Shown here: positions 1 to 11,209 of the stretch, in pieces
Position numbering within the stretch: the first letter of the stretch is position 1
How the letters are laid out: the number at the start of each line of letters is the position of its first letter
Assembly (NCBI RefSeq): GCF_000002985.6
Contig: NC_003280.10
Location: 12,334,501 to 12,398,500 of the forward strand
Direction: 5' to 3'
DNA: 64,000 nucleotides
From: Caenorhabditis elegans
Taxonomy: Eukaryota; Nematoda; Chromadorea; Rhabditida; Rhabditidae
Program-made: the position numbers and the translations under genes
The notes under the pieces: generated by a model
What the model was told of the DNA's origin: nothing
Databases searched by the model: none
Seen by the model: only the letters and a program-made list of their open reading frames with translations

Positions 1-345
1 TATCTATAAAACATATTGTTAATAGTTTAATTAGATCATAAGTTTTAAATTTTCAAAAAAAAGTAGGCAGGAACAAAAAGTAGCTGCCTATGCCTACCGT
101 GTGCCTACGGCCAAAGTACAAAGTTAAATTATTAAAACGAATTAAAATAAAAAATGCTGAAACCCAATTATCAAAATTTAAAAAAAAACAGTCACGTAGG
201 CAGACAGACAGGCAGTCAAGCAGGTAGGAATAAACAGGCATACCTATGCTTTCCCAATGAAAACAGTTAAAACTTTATTTAGTTCCAGAGTCTGTAATTT
301 AGTGTTTTTTTTTCAAATAAAAATTTCTAAAGACCCAATTTCCAG

Positions 346-544
346 AAACCCCCTTATCATCAGCCCAGTGCTCATACTATCCGTGGGCTCTTGGAGCAAA
401 GTTCTGCTCAATTTTCATCTGCCATTTGTTGAGAAAATCACGAAGAGCTCACTAATCCACGCACGTCCGACACTTCCAACAATAAATTCTCAACGACAGG
501 AGACGGACACGTACTTTTTGGAATTGCATAGATCTTGGAGATGA
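346..544 (+). CDS. sre family chemoreceptor, last exon only (gene cut by window edge)
   Basis: This is the terminal exon of a class-epsilon serpentine receptor whose upstream exons lie left of the window. It follows a clear acceptor (AATTTCCAG, ending at 345), and its first base completes a split codon. The reading frame begins NPLIISPVLILSVGSWSK and ends YFLELHRSW-R followed by TGA. The same seventh-helix and tail pattern (NPLIVCPVLILSVSPWSK ... FNQLQNTW) ends the neighbouring complete sre gene at 3401-3593. An AATAAA signal lies at about 576. The exon is 199 nt, the same length as an orphan exon on the other strand at 59444-59642, so the two may be close relatives. These receptors are expected to be seven-helix membrane proteins of chemosensory neurons. 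Family membership comes from similarity within the window; the specific member is not identified. Confidence 0.8.
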
Positions 545-1229
545 AGAAAATATTGAAAGTTGTATGATTAGTTTTAATAAATATGATATTTGATTTGATT
601 TGTAAAAACAATTTCTGATGTTTGACGTATGATTTTTTGATCAGTAGACAAGCGTATTTTCAGCTGAAAAATAGTAATTTGAAAGGTTTTAGTTTTTCTA
701 ATATACGATTTTCTAAGCGACTTTTATTTTATTACAATTTTTTTTATTTTTTGAAATTTCGTAAAAAAATTCATGTGGAGTGCGCCATGAATATTCATTT
801 TCAGAAAACGGCCTAATTCGAAAATCTAAAAATTTTTAATGAATTTATTATGAAAAAAAAATATTTGTTCGACATTTGTTTGGTAATTGCTGCATTTTGA
901 AATTTTAGAGAATTTCGAGAATTACAAATTTTTGAAATTTTTCTGAATTTCCAACATTTGCTGCTTCTTATAATTTTTGGTAATATATTCAATTGCTCAT
1001 TTTTGGAAATTTTCGCCAATTTCGGTTATTTCTGGTTTTTGAAATTTTCAGCAATTTTGGAAATGGTTAATTTTTTGCATACAGCCTGATACTTCACTCG
1101 ATCATAACTAATTCAATTCACCTCAAATTTTTTCAGCAGGAGCCGTCGCAACAGCTGAAAACACGGCCAAACTTAAGGCTACCAAGACATTTTTTTTTCA
1201 AATTTCGATTTTTCCCCCTAAGTAACAAA
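545..1229. other. intergenic between two tandem sre genes
   Basis: An AT-rich spacer with no convincing exon. It holds the polyadenylation signal of the upstream sre gene (about 576) and, just before the next ATG, a pyrimidine-rich stretch. Both flanking sre genes are on the + strand, so this is probably the promoter of the second one. Confidence 0.6.
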
Positions 1230-3593
1230 ATGATATTCAACGTGAACAATTTCGAATATGAAATTTGGATTCCCGTTTATATACTAAACGATGCGAATTA
1301 TAACTCAAATTTCTACAGGTTCTTATTACTTTTAGAGTTTATTTTATCAATTTTCGCTGGAATTTTCATCATTGTAACTGTTTTTATCATATCGAAAACT
1401 AGAGCATTTCACAACAATTTGACGTCACTCATTATTTTTATATTGTTAAGTTGGATACTAGGTACAGCAGGCCGAATTTTGCAAATTCCATATATAATTG
1501 GAACTCGGACGGTCGGAAATGTTACTAGTGACATACAATTTTGGTGGACCGATGATGAATTGGAAATGCCAAAAATTGACTCTATTAGAGAAGCGTGGCC
1601 ATTATTTTTGGGCGGCTTTCTGACATGGCATTATATGTTCGTTTTGATCACTTGTTTTTATATACTGGGACTTGAAAGGACGTTTGCGAGTTGGTTTATT
1701 CTGTGAGTTGAATTTTACTGTAGGCAGGAAAAACGGTATCTAGCAGGTAGGCAGGGTGACCAGATAAGTAGGCAAGTACAAAATCATGTAGGCATTGACA
1801 GGTGTAGGCAGGCAAACAGGGAAACTGATACTTGAGGAAGGTAGGCCTGTAGGCATTGACTGGCAGAAAAGTGTAGGCAGGCAGGCAGGTAAAAAGATAC
1901 ATGCGGCAGGTAGGCCTGTAAGCACTGACATGCGCAAAAGCGTAGACAGGTAAACAGGTAAAACGATAGTTGAGACAGGTAGGCCTGTAGGCATTGACTG
2001 TCAGAAAAGCGTAGACAGGCAAGCTGATAAAAAGATACATGAGGCAGGTAGGCCTGTAGGCATAGACTAGTCACAAAAATGTAGGCAAGCGGGTGAAAAG
2101 GTACCTGGACATGCGGAAGGTAGGCCTGTAGGCACTGACATGCGCAAATGCGTAGGCAGGTCGATAGGCATACACTTTTTGCTATCACCGCCGATTTTTC
2201 CCGAAACTAGTTTTTAAAACATTTTTTCTGTTGCAAAATATTGATTTTTTCAGAGACTACGAGCGAACCTCCCGTTGGCGGATTTTCCGCGCTTTATTGA
2301 TTTTCCAGCATGGGATAATTTTTGTGATGCACTGGTTTTGTTTTTTCAATCATATCAACTTTTTCCTAGGGTTTATTGTTTGTTTTTTGTTTATTATATT
2401 GGCAGTTGTGGTAATTTTATTTTTTTGAATTTTAAATTTTTTATTTTTATAAACTAAAACAAATCCATATTTCAGATATTCATATCCAACTGGTGCTATA
2501 ATAAAAACTTGCTCAAGAAATTCGAACAACATACCAAAGAAAGCATAGAACTCTACACGTTGGCTGCAAGGTTTCAGGCAAAAGAGAATGTCAGAGCTTT
2601 TGAGGTGAGATTTTTGAAAATTCGCAAAAAATTCTAAAATCGCAGAAAATTGTAGCAAAATTTTTCAAAAGATGGTGCGGGATTCGAAAATTTTTTTCAG
2701 TAGTTTTTGAAATTATTTGCGCAAAATCTAAATTTTTAAAAATTAATAGTAGAAATATTGGTGAACAATAGTTGTTGCAAGAAATGTTAAATAATTTTTT
2801 TTTTGAAAGTTCAATTTTTTAAATTATCACGAAAAAAAATGTTAAACTATGAAAAAAATTTCCAAAAAAATTATGTGAACTTCTAAATATTACAAAATTG
2901 GTTTTAAAAATATTTTGGCGCGAAATAACACTTTTGAAAATTTTCGACAAAAAATAAATTATAGGGGTACCTAGTGGGCGATTTGAAACTTCAAACATTA
3001 AATTTTCAAAAATAATTTTCAAAAAAAAAATTGGGACTTGATAAGTGTTTTTTTTCCAATTTTGCAAAAGTTGTGAATTTCAGAAAAATTTAATTGTATT
3101 AGGAAATTCAGAATTTCAAAAAAGTCAAAAAATAATTTTTTTTTGTAATTTGCCAACAAAGGTATTTAAAAAAAATTACCAAAGCAACAGGAAAAACTGC
3201 ACTAATCAATTTTCAGCTAACAATTCGAATCATAATTGTCGGCTTCTCCCTTCTGATTATAGGAATTTGCTGTGTTATAGCCATAAACTACAAATGGATT
3301 CCGTCGTATAGCACGTTATTCGTCTTCTGTTTTCAAAATTTGGTGCATCTGTAAGTATCCTCCAAACAAAGGAAACTGCTTATAAATCTTAAAATTTCAG
3401 CAATCCCCTGATAGTCTGCCCAGTGTTAATACTCTCAGTGAGCCCGTGGAGCAAGGCAATCCCGTTCTTCCGGAAAGTTGATTGCATTGCTCTGAAGAGC
3501 CAACGTCCGGTTTCGTTATCCGGGCAGAATGTGGCACAGGAAACCGATTTCTATTTTAATCAGTTGCAGAACACGTGGGAGTTGAAGAATTGA
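1230..3593 (+). CDS. sre family seven-transmembrane chemoreceptor
   Basis: Exons 1230-1702, 2254-2410, 2476-2604, 3217-3350 and 3401-3593, all with GT/AG borders and consistent phase, give a protein of 361 residues. That is close to the 355-360 of the other sre genes here. Family landmarks are the N-terminal WIPVYILND, the WWTDDE block before helix 4, the GLERTFASW motif at the end of exon 1, DYERTSRWRI in the second intracellular loop, the FQAKENVRAFE helix, and the C-terminal NPLIVCPV segment. Several hydrophobic helices are visible. The ATG at 1230 gives the same N-terminal spacing to the WIPV motif as in the genes at 52381 and 53793. An AATAAA lies at about 3605. It has one more intron (2411-2475) than the 360-residue genes in this window: their 283-nt second exon corresponds here to 157+129 nt. 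The role is inferred to be chemosensory reception at the neuronal membrane; the ligand is unknown. Confidence 0.92.
1733..2165. repeat. minisatellite in sre intron 1 (about 70-bp unit)
   Basis: A tandem array in the intron between 1702 and 2254. The block GTAGGCCTGTAGGCATTGAC recurs with small changes at about 1843, 1910, 1980, 2048 and 2123, giving a period of about 68-75 bp. Smaller GTAGGCAG/ACAGGTA sub-repeats lie inside the unit. Long minus-strand open frames through it are repeat artefacts. Confidence 0.85.
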
Positions 3594-3828
3594 GATTTTT
3601 TGATAATAAATATTTTGAACTTAATTGAAAATTTTTAGTTTTTTGAGTGCAAATTTCAACAATATTTTCAATCTTACATGAAATAACCGTCTGAAAATAA
3701 AAATTGAAAAATTATAAAGTCCCTATTTTTATCGAAAGTTTATGAAAAAAAGAATATGAAACATTATTTTTCCTACGTTACTGGTGTCCCCCGGAAACTT
3801 GTGATTTTAAAAGCCTTGGCATCTATAC

Positions 3829-4525
3829 AGGGGTGGGCCGCGAAAGATTTTTTCCGGCAAATCAGCAGATCGGCAAATTACCGGAATTGAAAATTTCCGG
3901 CAAATCGGCAAACCGGCTAATTGCCGATTTGCCGACTTTGCTGTAAATTTTCGGCAAATTGTGGGTTTGCACATTTTTTTTTGGAAATTTAAAAATTTCA
4001 AATTTGATCGGAAAAATTGCACTCATCCTAGGAATGCTCATACATCTATTTTTAGAAGTAGACAATTCTATGAAAATATCTAAAGAAAACGGGAAAACAT
4101 TTCACAAAGGCACAGTTTTAAGGGTTTCCGTCTTACATAAAATTCCTCTAAACATTTCCGACAAATTGATAACCGGAAAACGGCAAATGGGCAAATTGCC
4201 GAAATTGAAGACTTCTGGCAAATCGGCAATTTACCGAAATGAAAACATCCGGCAAACCGGCAAACCGGCAGATTGCCGGATTTGAATATTTCCGGCAAAT
4301 CTGCAAACCGGCACTTTGCTGAAAATAAAAATTTCCGGCAAATCGGCGAATTGCCGGATTTGAACATTACCGGCAAATCTGCAAACCGGCACTTTGCTGA
4401 AAATAAAAATTTCCGGCAAATCGGCACATTGCCGGATTTGAACATTACCGGCAAATCTGCAAACCGGCAATTTGCCGAATTTGTCGACGAAATATTTGCC
4501 GAACGGCAATTGCCGCCTTTCCCTG
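3829..4525. mobile_element. non-autonomous hAT-like element, TTTGCCGG family
   Basis: It starts AGGGGTGGGCCG (CAGGGG if the shared C is counted) and ends GCCGCCTTTCCCTG. It is flanked by imperfect 8-bp duplications, ATCTATAC (3821-3828) and GTTTATAC (4526-4533), with two mismatches. The interior is a dense array of CGGCAAATTTGCCG half-palindromes. A unit of about 78 bp containing AACCGGCACTTTGCTGAAAA is repeated three times from about 4260 to 4470. There is no transposase frame. CAGGG termini and an 8-bp target duplication are hAT superfamily traits; the assignment is an inference. Confidence 0.75.
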
Positions 4526-5316
4526 GTTTATACCTCCAAAAATTGAATAATCTGCTATAAGTTATGGTGATGATTGTTATAAACACATATAATTATATAA
4601 TACACAAAATAATTGGAATGTATTTTTTTAATCCTTATACATATACATATATCCATAAGCCATCCTCTTTTTATATCTAATCAGGGCTTAACTTCTCTTG
4701 CACTATTCCCCTTCAATCTTCCTCTCTCCACATAATTCTTCGTCGTCATACAATTCCCCATCATCTCCTCACTCTTTTGCCCAATTGCCCCGCCCGTAAA
4801 CCAATCATCGTTCGAGTCGACGAGACACTGTGGTGAAAGAAGAGGGTCGGGGAGGTGTGACTGTGAGTTTGAGTGGGGGTGAGCGTGCGCGCATCACACA
4901 CTCTCCACTGCGACTCGCATTGATTGATTTGGTCACTCGCACTTTTTTGTTTGCTGTTTTCGTTTTTTATTTTTTTAAAATTATTTTAGTGTTTTGATCG
5001 AAAATATAATGTGAAAATTAAAGTATTTAAAATTTTATTTTAAAACCATTTTGGTTAAAATTTAGTTTTCTTTTCAAATTTAGGCTACCGGTATCTAAAA
5101 GTTTTCTGCGAATTTCTGTGAGATACGAGTTTTTATTGTGAAGATCGGGCATAACTTTTTGGAGTGTCTGAAAGTTGAATTGACAGTTTTTTTTTTAGAA
5201 AAGAAACATTTCCAGAATTTTATTGATTTTTTTGTGTAAAAAATCTACCTCTACTTATTTAAAAATTTATTTTCCTTGTGTAATCATTTTTGAAACAAAA
5301 TCCCAAGTACCATACA

Positions 5317-5334
5317 CCCCCCCCCCCCCCCCCC
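5317..5334. repeat. poly-C tract (C18)
   Basis: A run of 18 cytosines, 112 bp upstream of the sop-2 start codon. Poly-G on the opposite strand is a potential G-quadruplex. Such tracts are unstable in C. elegans lacking the DOG-1 helicase (established knowledge). Confidence 0.95.
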
Positions 5335-5445
5335 ACTATACGAGCAATCGCGCTCCATCACGAATCTTGACGCTCCCCTCTCAGCGGGAGATTGTTTTAT
5401 TGAATTTCACTGCAACATACATTTAAATTAATTTTTTCAAAAGAA

Positions 5446-8400
5446 ATGAGTTCAAACTTGACCAGTAATGAGATGTCATCAACATCTGCAATTGTAGAGC
5501 CCCCGGAGGCTGTGAAGGGAAATGAAAGGGATAAGGTATAGTTTACAAATTTTTAAAAATAAAAATAATCGTTTCTCCACTACTTTTACACAAAACAAAT
5601 GATTTATACCCAGCTCAATATTTTTTTAAACTATTTTTTATATTTTATCAAATGTTGCCCAGTTATTTTCCAATGAGATATAGGGGTTAAAAAAAAAGAA
5701 ACAAATTTAGTAATTATCAACTTCAAAACCCTCTAACTTGCCGGAAAATAGAGATATGGAAAAATTGTTAACTAACACTTTGGAGTACCAAAATTTATCT
5801 ACATTTTATTAGTTGACAATTTTTTGATAGCTAACCGTCCCAATAAGTTACAATAGTTTTAAAACTTTCAGTCCACTCGACGATCGACATCTCAAGTGGT
5901 TCGACCGGAAAAGCACGAAGTTGAAAATGCATTGGAAGGTGAGTATTTTTCAAATATATTATAGAAAAATTAATAATTGCAATTTTGGTGCTCAAGTTAT
6001 AATATAAACTCCGTTTTGGCAAATTGCCAATTTTCAAAAAACCCCAATTTCCGAATTTCTCGGAAATTTACCAAAATTTTGTAGTTTTTTAAAGCTCTAC
6101 TAGACCTTCAATTTTTGAAACTTGCTTACAATTAGTGAAAATAATAATTTTTCAGATCAATGCTCATCAAGCAGCTTACCAAAAGAAGCTCAATATTATG
6201 CAAAACTCGACAAAAAGCTAGAGGGCAAAGACCCCCGATCTCAGTTCTACGAAGCGGTACGCCTGTCCGCCGACATTTTTGCTCATAAATTCGAAAAAGC
6301 CGTGTGCTCCCGCCAAACGTTCGAGCCGACCAACTCCATCATCAAAGTGCTCAACACTGCCGAGGAGGAGATGCTCCACGAGAAGGTTGTCCCACTACCA
6401 GTCAGCTCAAAGCTCCAATACTATCTCAACCGGGGACGTTATGATACGATATTCGATCGTGATGAGCAATTGCAAAGGACTGCTGACCCGATGGCCGACG
6501 AGCCGGATCATGTGGAGAAGCGGGTGACGAGCATTTTGGAGCAAGCTTCTCGAGAGATGGAAGAAGGGGAAGTCGAGCCGGTGTTCTATGATGGATCTGA
6601 TGAGGATCAGGAACTTCCGATTGATCTAGGAGCTATGAGAAATCTGCAAAGGTAGGCACTAGAGCTTCAGAACAAAAAATTAATTAGCAAATATATTATT
6701 CCCAAAAGCAAAAAGCCCAAAAAGCGCATACATTTAACCAATTTGTGGGTGGTTTTTTATACGCATAAAGCTACGTTCAGGCCGTTTTTCAGGCCGTTTT
6801 CAGGCGTTTAGAATTCTTGAACTAAGAAAAAAAATAGATATTAAAGAATGTCGTGGGATGATTGTTAATGATAACAAAACTCAATATTGCAATATGAAAC
6901 GGACAATAAGCAATATCTGAGTCATGGCGGAAGGGAAAAAAGTGCGATATTTCGCACAACTATCATATGGCCTGGCTTCCAGATTTTGATCATATCAGTC
7001 TTTTCCGTGGTCTCATTACGGTTTGATCTACAAAAAATGTAGGAATTTTTTGCTCAAAAATATGTGACGTCAGCACGTTCTTAACGATACAAAATCGGTT
7101 GAGAACTCTGCGTCTCTTCTCCCGCATTTTTTGTAGATCTACGTAGATCAAAGTCTTTGAAATTTTTGAGCTTAAATTTCCCTACACTTTATCAAGATAA
7201 CAAACGCGCCCTATTGCCAACTTCTCGCACACCGACGCCGCCAAGTTTGAAGGTGATAGGGGGGGAGAGTGAGAGGGTGCCAGAGATTCATGTAAACATG
7301 GAACGATGTATGTTTTCCCAGCAGTGTGTGACCTTGTGTGTATGTTTTTTGTCGCGCGTTATATCAATTTTTGTTAGCAATGTTTCAATTTTCTGTGATA
7401 ACAATCAATCAACTGTTTTCAGAACCAACAAGTTCGCGGCTCGCTCGAGCAGAATGGCAGCTCGGAGGGGAGGACGGCCCGGCTATCGTGGTGCTTTCAG
7501 AGGTGCAGCTCGCGGAGCACCTTCTAGAAGACCTGCACCAGCTGCAGAGGTGGCTCCAGAGACTCCAGTAGCGGCTCCGATGGCTCCAGCGGCTCCAGCA
7601 GCTCCTGCAACACCTGAAGCAGCTCCGGCAGCAGAAGTTATGGACACATCAATTGCCACAGAGATGCCTCAAGAGTCGGCTGTGGATCTGTCAAATGTGT
7701 CGGCGGCTACCGAGATGGATACATCTAAAGAAGGAGAAGCGTCCAGACCGACTAGCGAGAAAAAAAAGGTAAGCTTTTTGAAGGCTCGTATCTCGGACGG
7801 TTTTTGTTTTTTCGAAAAATTCTTAACTAACAAAATAATTACCGCATTTTTTTACAATTTCGTAGTTGAGTATTTGTTGATAACTTAAATTGGAGCAATT
7901 TATAAGCTTTACTTTGGCAACTCGTAACTGAATCTCTAATGCATATTTTCTATTTATTTTTTATTTTAAATTATAGAAAAATTAATTCTAAACATTTTTG
8001 CAGTTTTCAAAATTTTTATAAGACAAAAACCAATTGAGATATAAACTTTCAAAGCTGAAATTTGCTCTAAAAATTGAAAAAAGGTTCTAAAAAAAAGGTT
8101 CGTGAACAAATTAAAATTTTTTCTCAAAGTTTCAGAAAATCCGCACAACCGAAATGGACCGTCTTATGAGCATGGACTTGGGACCCAAGGATGGTGGCCG
8201 AGTCGGCGAACTCGGCCACATGTGGCCCGAATCACGCCGTCGTCCTGCTGCACCCCTACCAGAGACACCTGCTGCTCAACCGAGAAAGTCTCTGCCAAGG
8301 CGAGCCGCCGAGAAGAAGAAGCCTGAAGATTCGGACGCCGCTGAGGAGCAGGAGGTTGAGATGGAGGTGGATAACGACGCGAGCACATCTACTCCAAGAA

Positions 8401-9910
8401 ATGCACGTGGAGGTAGAGGTGGTGGCAATAGACGAGGATCGAGAAGAGGTCAGAAGAGGACATCTGGAGGATCGGGGAAGCTCGTGGAGCCAAAGAAAGA
8501 GCCGGTCGACGAGCCAGCCGAGAAAATCCCAAAAAGATCCGAGGCAGCTCCAGAAGTTCCAGCTACTGCCACAACCAAAGAAGCCCCACCATCCACCTCC
8601 AGCTCCCCACCGGATGCTCCAGCTACCCCAGCCACTCCAGCTTCATCCGACTCTCGGGATTCCCCACGAAAGATCCGGGCGATGATTTTCTCGCTTACCG
8701 GATCCCCACCAGAGTCTGAAACTCCGCCAGTTCTGCAGCAAGAGCAGGTGATCTCCACAGCAGCACCGACAGCCGGTCGCCATCCAAACATCATTCAGCA
8801 GGTCCCGCACATCAATCGGATCCCGCCACAACCGCTGAGACGTCTCACAGCTCCTCAGGCTCCACCAGCATCCCAGCCAGAAGAGCCTCCAGTTCAGCAG
8901 ACTGTTCCGGTGGTTAAAGTCGAATTGGCTTCAGCTCCAGCTCCAATCGTCAGGGATCCACAGTCAACGGAGCCAGTTCCACCTGCGATGCCTACACTTG
9001 TCGAGGTAACCATTTTCAGAATATGACGACTAATTTTTAATTACAATTTTCTTCAGAACAACCACGAAGCTACGCTCATTTTGCCGCCCAACAAGACATC
9101 AGACTACACAAGGTGGAACGTAAGTTTTTTAAGGCTCAGGCTTAGGCTTAGGCTTAGGTGTAGGCTTAGGCTTAGGCGTAGGCTTAGGCTCTGGTTTGGG
9201 CTTAGGTTTCAGCTTAAGCATAGGCTCAGGCTCAAGTTCAGGTTCAGATCTAGGCTTAGGCTTAGGCTTAGTATTAGGCATAGGTTAGCCTTAGGCTCTC
9301 TCTCTCTCTCAGGTTTAGGCTCTGGTTTAAGCATAGGTTCAGGCTTAGTCTCAGGCTTAGCCTGAGGCTTAAGCGTAGGCTTAGACTTTTGGCTTAGGCT
9401 TAAGCTCAGGTTTAGGTTTTGGCTTAGACTTTGGCTCAGGCTTAAGCTCAGGTTTAGACTTAGGCTCAGGCTTAGACCTAGGCTTAGGCTCAGCATTAGG
9501 CTTAGGCTTAGGTTTAGGCTTAAGCTTAGGCTTAGGCTTAGGCTTAGGCTCAGGTTTAAGCATAGGTTCAGGCTTAGGCTCAGGCTTAGGCTCTGGATTT
9601 CGACTTAACACATTCTAAAACAATTATGCTTCAGGCGCAAGATCTCATCAACTGGGTTCGGCTTCTCATCACCAACAACGTGGATTCCACTATTGCAATT
9701 ATGGTTCGCGAGGAGTTTGACGGAGAAACGCTGGCCTGTCTTGTGTTGGACGATGATTTTCGAAAAGAGGTACCAATTCCATATGGTCATTATAAGAAGA
9801 TGAAGATCTATGGGACTGAGGTGCTCAACCATTATCGTACGGAAAAGTATCAAGCTGATTTGAGAAAGTTCCATGAGGAGTTGGCTGCCTGGAAGGCTCA
9901 GCAGCGTTAA
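5446..9910 (+). CDS. sop-2: SOP-2, SAM-domain Polycomb-like Hox repressor
   Basis: Exons 5446-5535, 5872-5938, 6156-6651, 7423-7768, 8136-9005, 9057-9119 and 9635-9910 join in phase to 735 codons. I recall SOP-2 as a 735-residue C. elegans chromosome II protein with a C-terminal SAM domain, and this matches. The domain lies at about residues 642-712 (TRWN | [11 protein letters not shown] ... [17 protein letters not shown] ... [12 protein letters not shown]). The middle is basic and RG-rich (about 227-250 and 420-445: [19 protein letters not shown]), consistent with the reported RNA binding. It is followed by a long Pro/Ala/Ser/Thr-rich region. The N-terminus is acidic and Ser-rich. SOP-2 is known to repress Hox genes from nuclear bodies by a mechanism parallel to PRC1. 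The first ATG follows TTTTTTCAAAAG-AA, a possible trans-splice acceptor. Intron 3 carries a palindromic element and intron 6 a TTAGGC array. The exon structure is seen directly; the symbol comes from memory of length and architecture. Confidence 0.85.
7006..7155. repeat. dispersed palindromic element (GATCTACAAAAAATGCGGG family), copy 1
   Basis: An inverted-repeat element in sop-2 intron 3. The left arm is GGTTTGATCTACAAAAAATG, the core TGTGACGTCAGCACG plus GAGAACTCTGCGTCTC, and the right arm CCCGCATTTTTTGTAGATC. The outer CACGTG ends are eroded here. See the other copies for full ends. Confidence 0.85.
9131..9598. repeat. interstitial telomere-type array (TTAGGC)n
   Basis: About 470 bp of degenerate TTAGGC/TCAGGC hexamers on the + strand inside sop-2 intron 6, between the Trp-Asn codons that open the SAM domain and its first helix. 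TTAGGC is the C. elegans telomere unit. The many open frames here (for example LSLSLSL and KPEPKPEP) are repeat artefacts. Confidence 0.95.
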
Positions 9911-10333
9911 CTCTGTTAATTTTTTTATGTTAATTTTAATGTTAAAATTAATATTTTTGTTGTTTTTTCTGACATTTCAAGCTCTTGCATATTGACTCCT
10001 ACCGCTTTACCCATTCCTCGTTACCTAATTTGGACCTACTTAGATGATAGAAAACTTTCAGCAGTTTTCTAATTTTTAATAATTTTAATTTTTTGTAAGT
10101 TGATTGCAATTTCTTTAACTATTAAATTCCCCTTTGATACTCACAGAGACATGTTTTATATTCTATAATCAATCGATTTTTGTCATAATACCCGTTTTAC
10201 CCTTATTTTTTCTGTTCACGTTTGCCCTCATGATTAAATGTTTTTCGAGTTTTTTAAATGTTAATGACATTTTGTATATGAAAAGTTAAAAAATATTCAT
10301 TTCTGGTTTCCACAAAGCGAACGATACACAAAA
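9911..10333. other. sop-2 3' region / spacer
   Basis: An AT-rich spacer containing the sop-2 3' UTR. No exon is seen. The next gene starts on the same strand 423 bp after the sop-2 stop codon. Confidence 0.5.
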
Positions 10334-10786
10334 ATGTTAAAGAACGCTGTGAATGCAATGAAAAATGTGAGATTTTTAATTAAAAAATCTCTTACCGGCT
10401 GAGCACACGTGGCTCAGTGGGTAACAGGCTTGACTGGCAAGCAGGAGGCCACTGGTTCAAGTCCACCGACCTCCACCGACGTCAGGAATCGAACCTGTGA
10501 TCTTTTCCCTTAAAGCTGAGCCTCTTACCGGCTGAGCCACTGGCCGCACAGCACCGCAAAAAATTGTCGGCATGGCTCAGTGGGTAACGAGCTTGACTTG
10601 CAAACAGAAGGCCACTGGTTCGAGTCCTTGAACTGAAGTAAACATTTTCAGATCGGAAAATCTCGATCGAGAAGTGCAAGTCGCGAGAAGGTGCTCAAAG
10701 ACTCGGCCGTACAAGCTTCACCATCATCCCGTGAAGCCGTCCAAGTCGTCAAGGCAATCGCCCAACCAGTCGTCGAACAAAAATAA
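10334..10786 (+). CDS. candidate small two-exon gene, 55-residue basic/Ser-rich protein
   Basis: Exon 1 (10334-10366) encodes MLKNAVNAMKN and ends at a GTGAGA donor. Exon 2 (10652-10786) follows AACATTTTCAG and encodes IGKSRSRSASREKVLKDSAV... ending VVEQK-TAA. Both junctions are phase 0. The TAA stop sits inside AAAAATAAATA, which contains an AATAAA-type signal. Exon 2 has coding-like base composition and an RS-type stretch (SRSRSAS). The 285-bp intron is almost filled by tRNA-like modules. The gene lies 423 bp downstream of sop-2 on the same strand, so a downstream operon position is possible, but no clear SL2 acceptor is seen. No family is recognised. Exon 2 could instead be an alternative last exon of another transcript. 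Exon 2 is well supported; the choice of exon 1 is less certain. Confidence 0.55.
10389..10470 (+). repeat. tRNA-like module (+) with truncated divergent partner
   Basis: The + module from about 10405 has the A-box-like GTGGCTCAGTGGGTAACAGG, an anticodon-like loop CTGGCAA and the B-box-like GGTTCAAGTCC. It is preceded immediately by CTCTTACCGGCTGAGC (10389-10404), the reverse complement of an A box, which is the remnant of a minus-strand partner. No acceptor stem closes. Confidence 0.7.
10471..10548 (-). repeat. tRNA-like module (-)
   Basis: The reverse complement reads GCGGCCAGTGGCTCAGCCGG ... AGATCACAGGTTCGATTCC, with A- and B-box-like blocks but no matching acceptor arm. It lies head-to-head with the + module at 10569, separated by about 20 bp. 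Confidence 0.7.
10569..10636 (+). repeat. tRNA-like module (+)
   Basis: GCATGGCTCAGTGGGTAACG, a CTTGCAA loop, and GGCCACTGGTTCGAGTCC. The D-arm GCTC/GAGC can pair. There is no acceptor pairing. It ends just before the acceptor of the small gene's second exon. Confidence 0.7.
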
Positions 10787-11209
10787 ATATTCTCACGTTT
10801 TTTATTACTCTAAAAGAAAATGGGTTCACAGGGCTATCAGTAGAGCGCATATCAGATTTTTGGTCGAAATTTGAGAGAGATTTGTACTCGGGATAACGGG
10901 CACAACGGGTAGGGTGGTAGGATATGGAATAAATATTTTGTTGGAACTGTACAAGAAGGGGCTAGAATCAGAGGAAAAAAAAACATTTTAAAAGCAATAG
11001 AAAACCAAAGAAATCCCGTTTTGAAGTGGAGAGAAGGAGTTTAAAGGCAGCAAGTTAAAAATTTTCAGAAGAGGGTGCAGTATATCGTATGAAAGTCATG
11101 AAGGATTGACTCTCCGGTTCGACTATTCACATTTTTTGAAGGTTTTTGAAGTATCTTCCAATGTTGAATGTCGTATCGGACTGGAATAGATTAATTGAGT
11201 TTCTGGAGT
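10787..11209. other. convergent 3' regions of the small gene and ras-1
   Basis: No exon is seen. GAATAAATATTTT at about 10929 and TTTATT motifs on the other strand are candidate polyadenylation signals for the two converging transcripts. Confidence 0.5.

Larger units (their letters stand above)
3594..5445. other. intergenic between sre and sop-2
   Basis: It contains a hAT-like element (3829-4525), then 4.6-5.0 kb of pyrimidine-rich, GA/CT-rich DNA with a GTGCGCGCATCACAC block that looks like a promoter region, and a C18 homopolymer at 5317-5334. No additional exon is supported. Confidence 0.6.

Noticed and set aside
1696..2188. Long minus-strand open frames rich in Cys/Leu/Pro/Tyr
   Set aside because: They read through the minisatellite in sre intron 1; the periodic sequence, not selection, keeps them open.
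4080..4586. Cys-Arg-Phe-Ala-Asp-Leu repeat frames
   Set aside because: Reads of the CGGCAAATTGCCG repeats of a hAT-like element; no transposase similarity.
7157..7888. A separate 243-aa gene starting at 7157
   Set aside because: Its coding-like part (from 7423) is sop-2 exon 4; the 5' and 3' parts are intron.
9081..9611. Lys-Pro-Glu-Pro and Leu-Ser repeat proteins
   Set aside because: Frames through the TTAGGC array in sop-2 intron 6.
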